Shown: positions 45,992 through 58,070 of the stretch, piece by piece
Position numbering within the stretch: position 1 is the first letter of the stretch
Layout: each line of letters begins with the position of its first letter
NCBI GenBank assembly: GCA_902702965.1
Contig: CACRXP010000148.1
Location: forward strand, 581,613-645,612
Length of the DNA: 64,000 nt
Direction of reading: 5' to 3'
DNA from: Spirometra erinaceieuropaei
Taxonomy: Eukaryota; Platyhelminthes; Cestoda; Diphyllobothriidea; Diphyllobothriidae
Made by a program: the position numbers and the translations under genes
The notes under the pieces: generated by a model
What the model was told of the DNA's origin: nothing
Databases searched by the model: none
What the model saw: only the letters and a program-made list of their open reading frames with translations

Positions 45992-46816
45992 CTATTCTCT
46001 GGCTGACTGGTTTCCCTGTTTCGGCTTAAAAGAGCAAGGTGAGGAACAGCGACGGGCCTTTACGCCGAAATTAGTGTGATACCAAAAAGTATCGGCAGTC
46101 CGAGGTCGTAAACGAAAACGACGACGGCTGCGTGAGCGACTGGAAGTTAGGCGGGAGAGCTGTATTTTAAGGGAGGCCATCTCATCCGCCATGGCCGACA
46201 CCTGTTTAACTTAATTTTCATTCACTGACGATGAAGACGAGGAGATCTGGGCAACGAAAGGTGACTGGAACCGCTGCACCTCTATCATCCGATCCGCCAT
46301 CTCAGCCAGCTGTGAGACCGTACGATCTTGAGAGCCGGACGCCAGGATCGTTTGAACATCTGCGGGTTGACGCTCTAGGAACATCTCCTTGACAAATTTA
46401 TCGTCAACTTGCATGTCTCCAAGGAGAGAACGCATTCGACGTAGAAGTTCTGAGGGCTTCCGGTCACCCAGTGACTCCTCTTTAAGTAACTGGTGATACC
46501 GCTGTCGGTCGGAGACAGAATTAAGTCGAAGAATGTCTGCCTTTAACGTGGTATAGGGAGCATCTGCAGGAGGATTAGCTAGCGAGGACTGAACTTGAGC
46601 GATAACACTAGCGGGGAGGACCTCCACAAATTTGTGGTATTTCGTCAGCTCCTTGGCAACGTTGGCAGAATAAAAGGCTGATTTTATGCGGATGAAGTGA
46701 AGTTCTGGAGCGTGTTGCCAGAATTCAAGCAAGGTAAAATTGATGGCATGAAGGGACTGGGTGGGGGCATCGAGTTGTTGGTTGGAGTGAGACATAATAA
46801 GACAGAGATGGTACAA
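45992..46816 (-). pseudogene. gag of the LTR element
   Basis: The capsid-like region (FWQHAPELHFIRIKSAF, VEVLPASVIAQVQ, ELLRRMRSLLGD) runs to an in-frame TAA at about 46210. The same frame then continues for 70 codons with an Arg/Ser-rich stretch and WYHTNFGVKARRCSSPCSF, which resembles the CHCC zinc motif of CsRn1-type Gag. The first Cys would be replaced by Phe here (inference). The frame ends at TAG 45992-45994, where the -1 frame leads into the protease. Confidence 0.8.
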
Positions 46817-46922
46817 TATCAGAATTCGTGAGGAAAGTAAATGTAAATGGAATAGATATTCACAAACAAAAAGTACGTTAAGTGTTATTCAGTATGACAG
46901 AAAGGTATAAAGTCTGCGTTAA

Positions 46923-46937
46923 CGTCGGGAGTCACCA
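46923..46937 (-). promoter_or_regulatory. Primer binding site matching tRNA-Trp
   Basis: Minus-strand TGGTGACTCCCGACG begins one base inside the 5' LTR. It is complementary to the 3' end of eukaryotic tRNA-Trp (CGTCGGGGTCACCA) apart from a single-base difference. A tRNA-Trp primer is known for the CsRn1 lineage. Confidence 0.7.
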
Positions 46938-46938
46938 A

Positions 46939-47198
46939 TGTCGTAAAAGGTAATGTTCTCACGAAATAACGAGCTATATCTCACGAGCCCCTAGCCTTAA
47001 AGTCAGCAAGTACAGGGAGCAGTGAATAATATAGAGATTTTGAACGTTAAGAAAACTGACAATATAATACCACAGCGGAGCACGCTGGCAAGGCTGGTTG
47101 TACCGGTGGGTTGTTTCTCGTCACATTCAAATGACCAATCCGGTCAAAGAAAATGGGAATAAATTGTTAAAGGTAAATTAGTCCGGTACCTCACCACA
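46939..47198 (-). repeat. 5' LTR
   Basis: This 260-base direct repeat matches 43303-43561 with about 15 differences by eye. In element orientation it is the upstream LTR, and the primer binding site lies immediately inside it. Confidence 0.9.
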
Positions 47199-47714
47199 AT
47201 TTGACTGAGGGTTTGCGAAACTCGCTGATGACATCAACTCCTGCGTCACCATCATCATCATCAGCATGTCCCCCATCACGGCCGTTAGTCCCAATACGTT
47301 CTCTCCTTCCCCCATCCCCACCATTCCAAATCTGGCTGAGACGTGGTGATGGCATGGAGGCGAGAGTCCAATTTGATGGGGAATGACCATCGAGACGCAC
47401 GCGATAAATGCGTTCTGCCGAGCTCCTTCTAGGGCCAACAAATCAATCCACCGACCTGGGAGGACCTCTGCCACATTCGACGGATCTGGGGACTAACAGT
47501 GAGGATTGAGATAGCAATCCACGAGGCCAGCCGGATCGGTGCCGCAAAAGCCAGAAGAGCGACTCGTAAGGTTCAGGTGCTGCGGGTTCACAACCCCAAC
47601 ATCTCCAGTTCCTTCCAACGAGTCCATGTTGTCAACGGACATTACGCCCTCCATCACTCAACGCTCCCTACCACCATCATTCATACTCCATCTCCACAAG
47701 GACGACGACTACCG

Positions 47715-48481
47715 CTATTTCAATCCCACTGCCAGTAAGAACACTCCCGATGGCCTTCCACCCACCACCATTTCATATGGTCGATACTGTCGAAGGGCAG
47801 AGGATAAGTTAGGGGAAGGGGGCAAATGGAGAATTTCTGTCACCTTTTGGTCGTGTAGATCGGCGATGAATTGGTGGAGAAGTAGACAGTCACGGTCTGT
47901 CTCCGGTAAGTTGGTGTGACCTATGGTTGCCAGGCGTATTATGCACCCCGCAGAATTGTCTACGGACTGTGTGGGGCTTTGACGGGGGATGGCGAAACGT
48001 TGGTTGGCGACCCATGGGGCCAGCGGATGGTCAAAGAGTTGAATGAATATCTGTGTGGCTCGTTTGAAGTCTGACGTGGGTTTGATTCCTGCGTCAAATG
48101 CACGTCGGCGTGCTGGGGGGATAAGAACAGCAAAATGTAGCAAGTACGTTCGTATGGTGGTACAGTAAGGAGTAGCTTCGAGAAATCACGTAAAAATTCA
48201 CGGATGCTTTGATCTGTTTCATACATCTCAAGTGCTAATAAGGGGCTGGGAGCGTAGGGGGTTGGGGACGTTTGTCGCGTGGATAGGATCTTTGCGGGGA
48301 AAAAGGGCGGAATGGGATTGAGGGCTGGTACGCTCACCGTCAGCCACCATTGTAATGTCCGTCTCGAACGGACCAGTTGGGAACGGAGAATTGATATCTG
48401 TTGTCGACTGTTTCCTCTTCTTCCCAACCCGAGAGTTAATTTGACGTTCCGAACTCGGAGCATCCAACATTCTTTGCACAC
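47715..48481 (-). pseudogene. Decayed retrotransposon gag-like gene, block B copy 2
   Basis: The sister of 9330-10200 has the same frame break: ALEMYETDQSIREFLRDFSK and VPPYERTCY in the upstream frame, then PPARRRAFDAGIKPTSDF, LFDHPLAPWVANQRFA and ETDRDCLLLHQFIADLHDQK in the next. Flanking 47200-47700 and 48500-49198 match block B copy 0 and hold no gene. Confidence 0.6.
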
Positions 48482-49369
48482 AGCCTCAATCGCATCGGAA
48501 CTGAACGTGAAGTTTGGATAGCACAGGCAAATTTCGATGAGGGAGTTTAATTTATCAGAGTATATAAACGCGTATAAACGTTAGTAGTAAACAAATAAGG
48601 AGTTGATCCTGGGAACTAACAAATGGAGACATTGATGGAAGAACATGCACATAAATAAGATTATATGGTAAACTCCGGAAAACATAAAGGTGGAAAACAA
48701 AATGTAACAACGATTTACGAGAGAAGGAACATAAAACAAACGTAGATGGGACTTATCAGGTATGCAGGTCAGGGGTTTTGATCGGATCAATGTATCGAGC
48801 TTGATCCGGGATTTTTCCCAAAATGAGTAGTCAGTTATTTATTAAACCAGGATCGGAACCCTATGCAATAGACTGTTATAAATGGCAAAGTTCCTTTTAA
48901 AAATAAGTTGTAATCAATCAAAATTTCAATTGAGTATTGGAGTGTTCAGCATGGATTACGAAGCGGGAGTCATCGTAAGGAAGCTAGCAGAGAGCCGAGC
49001 AGCAACAGTTACAACAATCCGACCAGCGAGGAGAATTAAAACACTGGGAATGGAAGAGAGGGAGAATGGAAAAAACGTAGACAAAGGCCAAGGAGAAAAA
49101 AATGGGAAAATTACGTTGAATAACACACAATGGCACATTAGGCAATGCGAGAGTCATCTAAAAGGGGACTGAAATTCCGTGTGCCAAATAAGTTAAGAGT
49201 ACACTCAACCGAGCTACAGACCTTCATCCTGCCTACCATGGCATGACTATAACACCAGACAGGTGCAAAGCTAAATAAGTCCAGGCTATCATGAGCAGAC
49301 ACTTCAGTAGTCCGATAATGAAAATGAGAAAGTCACCGACAAGTACAATATCGTCCATGAAGTCGCCAG

Positions 49370-49439
49370 TTCTTCTTCTTCTTCTTCTTCTTCTTCTTCT
49401 CCTTCTTCTTCTTCTTCTTCTTCTTCTTCTTCTTCTTCA
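49370..49439 (+). repeat. (TTC)n microsatellite
   Basis: About 23 TTC units with one CTCC interruption. Copies 1 and 2 have only one or two units at the same place, so this is an expansion specific to copy 3. Confidence 0.95.
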
Positions 49440-52400
49440 TCTTCACCATTTAAAGGGAATGATGTGGGTCACCTATTTTTATGGAAGGACTATGACAACG
49501 ATAAGGCATACTGGAATGACCATTGCTGGCTCTTAAGTCATCATCAACCAGACACATCCAATTCCAGGTTTGCAAATCCTGAAGCCCAAGTTCGCGTTCC
49601 GCTGGTTAGTAGCCCAACGCCCTAACATCTGACTCAGGGGTTTGTTGTGCTCTCGGCAGTGTTGGGGCCTACCGGTCGAGAACCGGAAGGTGATGTAATC
49701 ATCGAGTTTCGCGGTCTCCTAGTCAACTGTCATACATGTCTGATTAGGACACCCTGAGGTTTTGACGCTCCTAGCATACTTGCCTCCCCTACCATAAAGA
49801 AAACTGCATCAGCATACTCCAAACATTGGCATCAGTTAAAAGTCCAAACAATCGTCTCGCTGCATTTCAGCCGTTGCACTTCAACGATAGGCCTCCTGGG
49901 ACACCATCTATCCCCAGGCCTGCATTCCTTAATGGAGGCTGAGTGAGCATTATTACTAACGCAACGAGAACATTGATTGAAATGACGGAATTACATCTCC
50001 AAATCTGGGCCTGGAGGCTTGCTTGCTGCAAGCAACAGTAGAATGGAATTCGAATGAGTACTTCTTTAAAGAAGGGAGTGCTACTCGTGTCCGCGAGAGT
50101 TTTAGCAGTTCATATATCGCACCCATTATATGAACATCCACGGATTCGGTATTGGCATCTTTTATATAAAACAGTGATTCGTGGGCAGAACAGCGAAAAC
50201 AGAATCCTAAAGTGGAAACTCGGACGATTTCAGAGGTTTCCGAGAATCTGAGCTTTTCAGGAGAAAGGAACCGCCCCACGAATACGTAGGGCGGATCAGA
50301 ACGAGTTGATGTTAAGAGGAAAGTCAAGTTATAGCAGGCTGTGATGAGATAGTACGAACACTGGAAATTATCGGTTACTCGACGCTGGCAGATTATGACA
50401 TCAGAATGAAATTCATGAAGAAAGACGAGCACACCCCATAGGATGTGGCATTCGAGCTATGATCCCGGAAATCTTTGATCGGATCCAGCTACGGCATTGC
50501 AACAATCGACTCAGAGGTGCCACAAAAGACGTGTCCGGTGATGTCTGTTGGCAGGGCACTAACGGTGCGAGGCTCCCACATTTTAAAGGGCAACCAGTAT
50601 CTCGCTAGCAGTGTCCCGCGAGTGAACCGAAAGCCACCTGGTAACGGCTCCACATGAAACGAGGACTATTTGTCGAACAGTCAAGTTGCGTCTCCTATGG
50701 TAGCCACAATACTAAATGTCTCATTTGTAAATTCGCCATGTGCACTTCACGAAGTCATGGAGAAGGCCACTCGGAACAGATGCAGAAGTACAGTAGATGT
50801 GCTACTTCATAAAATGTTGACCGAAAATCCGAATTATGTTTTCGATTTGGAAAGATGAGCTAGATGGGGCCGTAGGATTTATGGTCACGCGCAGAATCTC
50901 AAGAAATGTCAGTCCTGCCAGGATGCCGGCCCTAAACGAGGTTCATTCGGGTTGTTTGCAAAAAGTACACTCTGTGAACTATAACTACTTACATGTTCCA
51001 AAATGTTCTTTCTTTCACTCTCTTTTGGTAGAAAGTTACATATACTTCAAACTCTATACTCGACGAAATATTATATTTCAGTTTTAGAAAATTCTCCAGT
51101 TTCCGAATCATTTTCAATTCGACCTGCCGTCACACTTACGTTCATGTCGTCCAAACTACAAGATGTGTATTTTGCGTGTTAGGAAAATTATGCACTTTTA
51201 TACGCCACTGAGAAGAAGCCGTGTGGCTTTCATAAAACTTTGCAGTGCATTAATTTTTTACTATATATTTCACAGGCAGCATTAGTTAACATAGAAATGT
51301 GGTGCTTAATGAAGGAAATTTCGCGGTCTTAAAATATCACAATAATACAGTTTTGTTAAAACCTGGTGGTACTGTCTTTTAAGTACAAAATTGTACGAAT
51401 AAATAAATCGCAGACGAATGAGAAAAATGACACATTTTGTGCGTGTTTTCTGTGAGGCGTATTTAAGTGTACAAGGACATCGAAAACCAATTGGAATAAT
51501 CCATACTACTAAACGTGTCATTTTTTGCTGAGTATCCTATCCCTTCGAAACGAAAACACGCCTCAGAACTTCGGTTAACTATTCATGGGGTAGCAGAGCC
51601 TTCTATGAAAAGCTGACAAGGGGAGAGTGTTTAAAGGTGGTGGAGGTAGGTGGATAAATATTGAGGAAGAATTACGAATGTTATATGGAACGAATAACTG
51701 GTGCAGGGATTGAAATCCGACGAAGGTTTGAAATGTTGGCAGAAGCCTGAAATGCAGCGCCATCTAGTAATTTCCTTTTCACTTGTCTAAGATTCTCGTA
51801 GTAATATCGATTCCAGTAGGTGGGTTTCTGTTTAGTGTTGGGGTTACGGTTTAGGTCAGGGATTAGGATTACAGTAAAGGGTTCAGAGGTTAGTGTAAGG
51901 GTAGCATTTGGGGGTTAGTGATATAGGGTTCAAAGTTAGGGTTTGTATTTGAGGACTAGGATGGGGGATCATGAGATAGGTTCGGGTTAGGATTTAGAGT
52001 TATTATTTAGGATTAGGTTTAGGGTTATAAATTAGGGCTAGGGCTTAGGGTTCTCCATTTTACCAGTGTGGTCGTAGATCAGGTCTCTGCCGAAATTATA
52101 TTTATCTGCAATCGGAGACGGAAGTCAGCTTTGAGCTAGGGCTACAGAAATTTAAAGCTGTTCAGATAGTTTCTGATTGAAGAGGAAGTATACGGATGCG
52201 TCCAATACAACTGACCTCATGTTAAATACATTTGCAATGTTAGAACGACTAAATTCGCTCTCTAGATCGGCGAACGTCACAACCAAGAAATTTTACCTCA
52301 GGCATTTCTGATTGCTGTAGCATGAAGTGAAGCCGCCGAATAGCAGGTTCGTCCACGTAGTTCTGCATCAACTAAATCCCCTCCTCGAAGGTTCACGCCC

Positions 52401-53645
52401 GTTCCAGGAAACGAAACCGCATGGATACGCAAAGCTGACTTTCAATACTAAGAAAAACGTGCTGTTGTCCAAAATAACTACTTGAGTAGGATTAGTTTTT
52501 GCATCGGTTTTCCACACACTTCGAACTACGAGTATATTTTATAGAAAAGATGTACAAAACGTATTCTTCCTACTACTCATTTGGCAGAAAGTTGCGAATT
52601 CTTTAGATTTTATATTTGAAGAAATAGTATCTTTCGGTTTCAAAAAACCCTCTAGTTCGCGAATGATTTTGAAACCGACCTGTCGTCTCCCTCGCCTTTC
52701 TATGTGTTGCTATGGGCTACTAAGAAGAAGCCGTCCGGCATTCATAAAGTCTTGTAGGCGATTTGATTCATAAGCAGCACTAGCAAACAAAGAGATACGG
52801 TGGTTCATGAAAGGACATTTCAGTATCTTAAAAAATCTCAGAATTATAAACTTATCTCAACCTGGTGATACTCCTTTCTAAGCATAGAATTAGAGGATGT
52901 AATTCTCCACTATATGAGCAAATGAATGAGCATTTTGGGTGGGTTTTCCGTGAAACATATTGGAATTTATGAGGGCAGCGATAATTCATTGGAAATATCC
53001 ATGCTACTCAACCAGTCATTTTTCCTGAGTATAGTTTATCCAGACGAGACCAACGAAGCTCGGTCAAAAGCTGGCATGCTTATATGACTGAAATATTTAG
53101 AGGTGGCGGAGATGAACAGATCACTATTCAGGAAAAATTACGAATGCCATGTGGAACAACTAACGGGTGAAGTGGTTGAAATCCTTCAACATATTTTTAA
53201 TCCGGAATAGCAGACTGAAGTCAGCTCTCAGCTGACGGACTCACAGAAATTTAAGGTTATTCAGATAGGTATGATTTAGAGGGATGAATAAGGATACGTC
53301 TAATAGAAGTGACTTCTTGTAAAATACATTTATATTGTTAGAACGACTAAATTCGCTCTCTAAACCGGTGAACGCCACAACCAAGTAATTTTACCTCAGA
53401 CATTTCTGATCACTTCAGCATGAAGTAAAAACCGCCGAATATCAGGCCTGTCCACTTAATTCTGCAGCAACTGAATTCCCTCCTCTAAGGCTCACACTAC
53501 TTCTATTCCGTAACACGTGATCAGCACCTGATGCAACAGCCGCCGGTGGGCATCCGCGTCCTTGGTCGGGTTCAAGGTCGCACGAAGCCAATCGATACAA
53601 CTTAATCCTTGAACTGCGTCACAAAGCAACTCGACCAGCTACGAG

Positions 53646-56326
53646 ATGCTAAGTCCAACGAGAATGTTACGTCGTTACATTAAATGGTGGAATGATGTTC
53701 CAGATGTAGCTGGATCATCAACTTTACCGTATGAACAAGGCATATTTACTCAGGATGTAGGCGGACCGCCATACGCGGATAGCAGTAAGTCCATTCCTCG
53801 TATCCTTCAAGATTCATTCTTCCATCATCTCATCGTCTACAACACTTACGCCACAATTTGAATGCGTATAAATAAAGTAGTTTGAGAAATTATGAATAAG
53901 GCATATGCATCGCAAAAGGTATTTATGAATGCATGACCTAGCTTACATCGGCCGATCCGTTAAACCTACTTTATTAATTTTAGCCATCTAAGTGTCACAT
54001 ATCCAATATGTATGGCCGCGGATGGGGGATGACATCGGGCATAGTGTAGCATTTTTTTAGATTGTTGATGTAAGCCTTCATGCATTCAGTTTAAATCGAT
54101 GACTTTCTCCCTATAAGTAGATCAGATTTAACGTAATGAATTTTCTTCAACTTCTCTTCTAGTTCCTAGTGCATCACAATACAATAGGTACGAATGGCCA
54201 AATTGCTCAACTCCCGTCAGCACGCTTAGCGTAGCATCCTCGTCTACAGCTCCCATGACTTTTAAGGACAATAGAAACGCGGACAGTAAGGAGGAATCTA
54301 GCATTGAACAGGACATAAGTTTTAACTCTGATACTTCCGTATGGACAACTGGCACCGAGCACACAGCTGTCCGATGGAGATCAGCTCCCTCTAGACTAGG
54401 TGAGAAAATCTCCCAGGCAACAAGTTTGGAATATGTCAGTCGCTTGAGCCTCACGAGTGAAGAAGACCTTCGCACTCTGGAAGCTAATTCAACTCCCATA
54501 AGGCAACCATCGAATTACGCGTATCATATGGAGTCGGAAGGTGGAGTGGATAATGTATCAGCAGCCGGTTCAAACAGCTCCATTTCATCAATATCGTCCT
54601 CATCCTCAACCCCCACGTTTGATCCCCAACACAGGGACCCGGGACCCACAACGATAGCATTTAGTGCATCGAATCCCCGTCGGACTCCACATCCGCGATC
54701 TCGCAGGTTGGTTCTGAGACAATCCCAACCAGCAGCCCCGTCGCCGCTGTCACCTACTCCACAGCCGCAGCCACCACCACCACCACCACCGCTGTCGTTG
54801 TTGGCACCAATACGATCAAGAAAATCGCCACTCCCACATTCTCGACCACCTCGTCCGTTCAAGGTGCCGATTTCGCCGTCAGAAACTCTACCACCAACGT
54901 GCCCCTGTCTGCTGGACTTGGAGTTGTGCAGACCAGTGACGTCACCACAACGGCCCTGCCCACGGCCGCGACACTCGGCCACCCTGACACTCTCAACGCC
55001 AACAAATCCGCCACCGCCAAGGTCGTTGTCCGCACTGCCACACCCGCCACCACTTCCACCACCACCGCCACCAGGATGGTTGACATTGAAACGGTCGGAG
55101 ACAGTAGCGACTGCAGAGGAGTACATGCCTCCGTCTCCGAAGTCGTCCCCTGCCCCCTCCCCGACTCCGTCTCAGCTCCTAAATGCACTGATTGCGTGGC
55201 CGTCGCCGTCGTCGCCGAAACCCTCAACCCCATTGACACCAATGCCGGAACCCTTGTCGACGCTGACCCCTTCCCCACAACTTTCTCTTCCACTGTCTCA
55301 AATACCAGAGGTGTTGAAGGGGTTGAGTCCATTGCCATTATCAACCCAACCCTCCTCATCACCAGAACTGTTGAAAACGACTACCTCGTCTCCACCATCA
55401 TCCCCACCACCCTCCCAGCTGCTGGTGCCGTTAAAGACGTTGACGCCACCGCCGCCGACGACGACGCCGTCGCCGCCGCCGCCGCCCTCATCGCCGCCAC
55501 CACCCCTATTCATTTCGCGTCTCTCGCCTAGCGATGAACTCGGCTTCCTTAGCAGCCATCTCAGCGAGACACACGGTTCTGATCTTCCTCTCAGAGGGGG
55601 TGGTGACTCACCCCGGAACCCACTGACACGGCTCCTCCAGACAGGAGTTCCCCAGAAAACTGAAATGAGGTGGACTCAGACAACTCCAGTCTTGGACAGC
55701 AGCGGCGACGGCGTTGTGAACGTGCAGCTGACGTCCAATGGTATGTCGAAAATGCGGATTTTAAATATTTACAGTCTCTATGGCAAAATCCGTTTAAGGC
55801 CCTTGTGTCTACTGTGTTAAAGGGACAATGTGTGAATTGAAGCGAAGAGACGAGTCCCAGGAGGCAGCCGGAAAGAAGGAGACATGATGGCTGGGACATG
55901 GGTCTTACTCGCCTGACGTTTCGGTTTCCTGCTCAAACCCATCTTTTGCTTTTGTATCTGATGATGGGTTCGAGCAGGAATCCGAAACTTCAGGCGAATA
56001 AAGTCCTTGTCCTATTGATGATGTCTCCTTCTTCAAGGGACGATGTGTATCTGCCTTGAACTCGGGTAATGACTAAAAACCACGTATATGGAATTCACCG
56101 CCTGACGTAGACTTCATGAGGTTTTTTTTACTTTCAAGACAAAAGCCTGGCCCCGTCGCCCACACTGGTCAAGGTATGTGCTCTTCTTGTTAGGATATTT
56201 TTGGCATTTGGGCCTTTGAATTCATCTGAAGGTTACTTTGGTTTCTTTTATCTACAGAGGCGAGAACCCCGACGCTGGAGGCGACTGATTGCCACGCTGC
56301 GCAGGTTTTTTTGCCTAAGCACATAG
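53646..56326 (+). CDS. Ser/Pro-rich protein gene (copy 3)
   Basis: Predicted exons are 53646-53784, 54163-55740, 56139-56173 and 56258-56326, giving 606 residues. All splice sites and phases match copies 1 and 2. Exon 2 is 3 bases shorter than in copy 1, again a whole codon. Differences include HKESEGEVDN to HMESEGGVDN, fewer SPSP units, and RRLFCLST to RRFFCLST at the end. The N-terminal exon, the Ser-rich segment and the basic C-terminus are the best conserved parts; the Pro-rich part varies most. AATAAA follows near 56419. Function unknown; the polyproline runs could bind SH3, WW or EVH1 domains (inference). Confidence 0.65.
55909..55997. repeat. Intronic inverted repeat, copy 3
   Basis: Arms at 55909-55943 and 55963-55997. 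The right arm context keeps CTGATGA (55958-55964), GGGTTC/GAATCC and GAAAC, as in copy 1. Confidence 0.45.
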
Positions 56327-56792
56327 AGGGAATCGCAGCCCTACCAGATCTTCCCCACCGACTGTGGTGACCGCCCACCTAGAATTAAGTAGTATTTTTG
56401 TAAGTTATTTACTAATTAAATAAACTTCTGATCAGAAATTGGTCTTCTCACTATACAATAACAATCGCTCCCGTACGCGGAAACAGATATCGCATCACGG
56501 TACGGCTAACTTATCGAGATCTATGTGGGCGTGCTTATGAGGGAAGCTAGATCTTCGATTTGTCTCTTCGCACTTTCTTGTACACCCGAACTTTACTGTA
56601 CTCTTGTTTGAATATGCCAGAAATACACACAACCACCGGTTTCGACTTGCGATAACGCGTGTTCAGGTTTCGCTTCCGTCTTATTTCGATCGTTCATAAG
56701 TCAGTCTCATGTGACTGAACCCGTTTTAGTTGGGCGGGTAAAGACCTCTGGCGGTTAATTCTCAGTCAAATCTTGCCGGACTGTAATTTATC

Positions 56793-56988
56793 ATGTCGAC
56801 GAGCCCCATTAACGAGGAGCAGCTCGAAACGTTTGAGAATTATCAAAAAGGACTCGCACTTTCTGTAGCAACTTGGTATAAGAGACAACTGAACTTTTTG
56901 TGAGTCCATACAAGAAGTCAACTTCGCCGTTTTTCCCATTCATTTCCTCAGTCGCTGTTCATTGTTTGAACGCAAAATCGCTCACTGA
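56793..56988 (+). CDS. Candidate small spliced gene (copy 3)
   Basis: Exon 56793-56899 is intact and codes for the same MSTSPINEEQLETFENYQKG start as copy 1. GTGAGT at 56900 and an acceptor ending at 56951 give the same 52-base intron. The second part stops sooner than in copy 1 (after KIAH). The downstream CxxC-containing frame (TDPELKITNSSCDIC, ECPGFE) is also open here at about 57100-57240. Whether these belong together cannot be settled from sequence alone. Confidence 0.35.
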
Positions 56989-57779
56989 GGGTTAATTGTT
57001 TTCCAGTAGACATCAAAATATTGTGATTTTGATTATTGTTTACACGCTGCGCCGGAAAACCGCACACGGGTCTGCAAACGTCGGTTGCAGTTAGACGGCG
57101 GAGTACAGACCCTGAACTTAAAATAACGAACTCCTCTTGCGACATCTGCCTTGAAAATGCCCCGAAGAAAGGTTGCTTTTGGCTTACTGAATGTCCAGGC
57201 TTCGAAACCATGATTTCAAAAGCAGGGGGGGGAGGTGGAGGGTGGGGAGAAATGTAGATTTATCAATGAGGATTGCTCATAAATCCCAGTGAGATTGAGC
57301 TCTCGTAATGGATATAAAGGAATTGAGGATTCTAAAGTAGCTAGAGAAGACGCCTATGCGTGACGGGAGAAAACGAAACAACAGGGGGGGGGGGAAATAA
57401 AATTTGCAGAAGAATTAAAAGACGCAGTTGACCTCTGTACAGAGGGAACGACACAAAGTGCAATCAGCCAGCACAAAATGAAAAAGTGTGTAAGGTATAA
57501 GACAAAGGCAAGAGGTCTAGGGGCAAGTGGCCAAATGGTGTACGGTTTGTTACTGCAGAAGAAAGGCACAGAAATGCTTCGCACAAGTAACCAATGTAAG
57601 TGTTTTGGATGCAATGGCGGGCGTCTCGAGAGCCAATGAAATAGATGGAGTTTTTCGCGAGTTATCCTGGAAGCATAACACAGAAAAAACCACAGATGTT
57701 GGAGAGTTTGAGTCAGGATTTTGAAAAAAGGCACTGCATTAGGTGAAGAATAAGCCTTAGAAGAGCAATTAAACGCACC

Positions 57780-58070
57780 ACCGGTGAAGTCCTTCTCGGG
57801 AATGTCTGCGAAGCGCAAGGATTCACCACAAGTTATACCACCTTTCGCATACGGACGACAAGAAGGCTACAAGGATGAGCGAATCTCTCTGTTACTGGTT
57901 ACTCAATGTCAACCGTATTTTCAGTGGATGGGGCATGCCACAGAAAGTGGTTATGAATGAAGTAGGCCATGGTAATGCCAGTTCGGCCCTTGTGTGCGAC
58001 GACTTCCCCCGCGTGTCCTACAGCATGGTGGGTAGCCCAACGCCCTAACCATTGAGCCACGGGCTCGTTG
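57780..58070 (-). repeat. tRNA-derived SINE-like repeat (family 2), copy in C3
   Basis: It has the same A-box-like GGCTCAATGGTTAGGGCG word on the minus strand as 494-855 and the same body. The open frame is interrupted. Confidence 0.4.

Larger units (their letters stand above)
43299..47202 (-). mobile_element. Ty3/gypsy LTR retrotransposon, CsRn1-like, defective
   Basis: The element proper is 43303-47198 on the minus strand, flanked by ATTT on both sides (43299-43302 and 47199-47202). LTRs of about 260 bp begin TG and end CA. Gag, protease, reverse transcriptase, RNase H and the C-terminal end of integrase are recognisable, in the Ty3/gypsy order. Block B copy 0 has the uninterrupted site at about 8893-8911. 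The copy is dead: in-frame stops in gag and pol, an internal deletion of the integrase core, and a 128-N gap at 43801-43928. About 15 differences between its LTRs suggest it is not recent. Confidence 0.95.
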
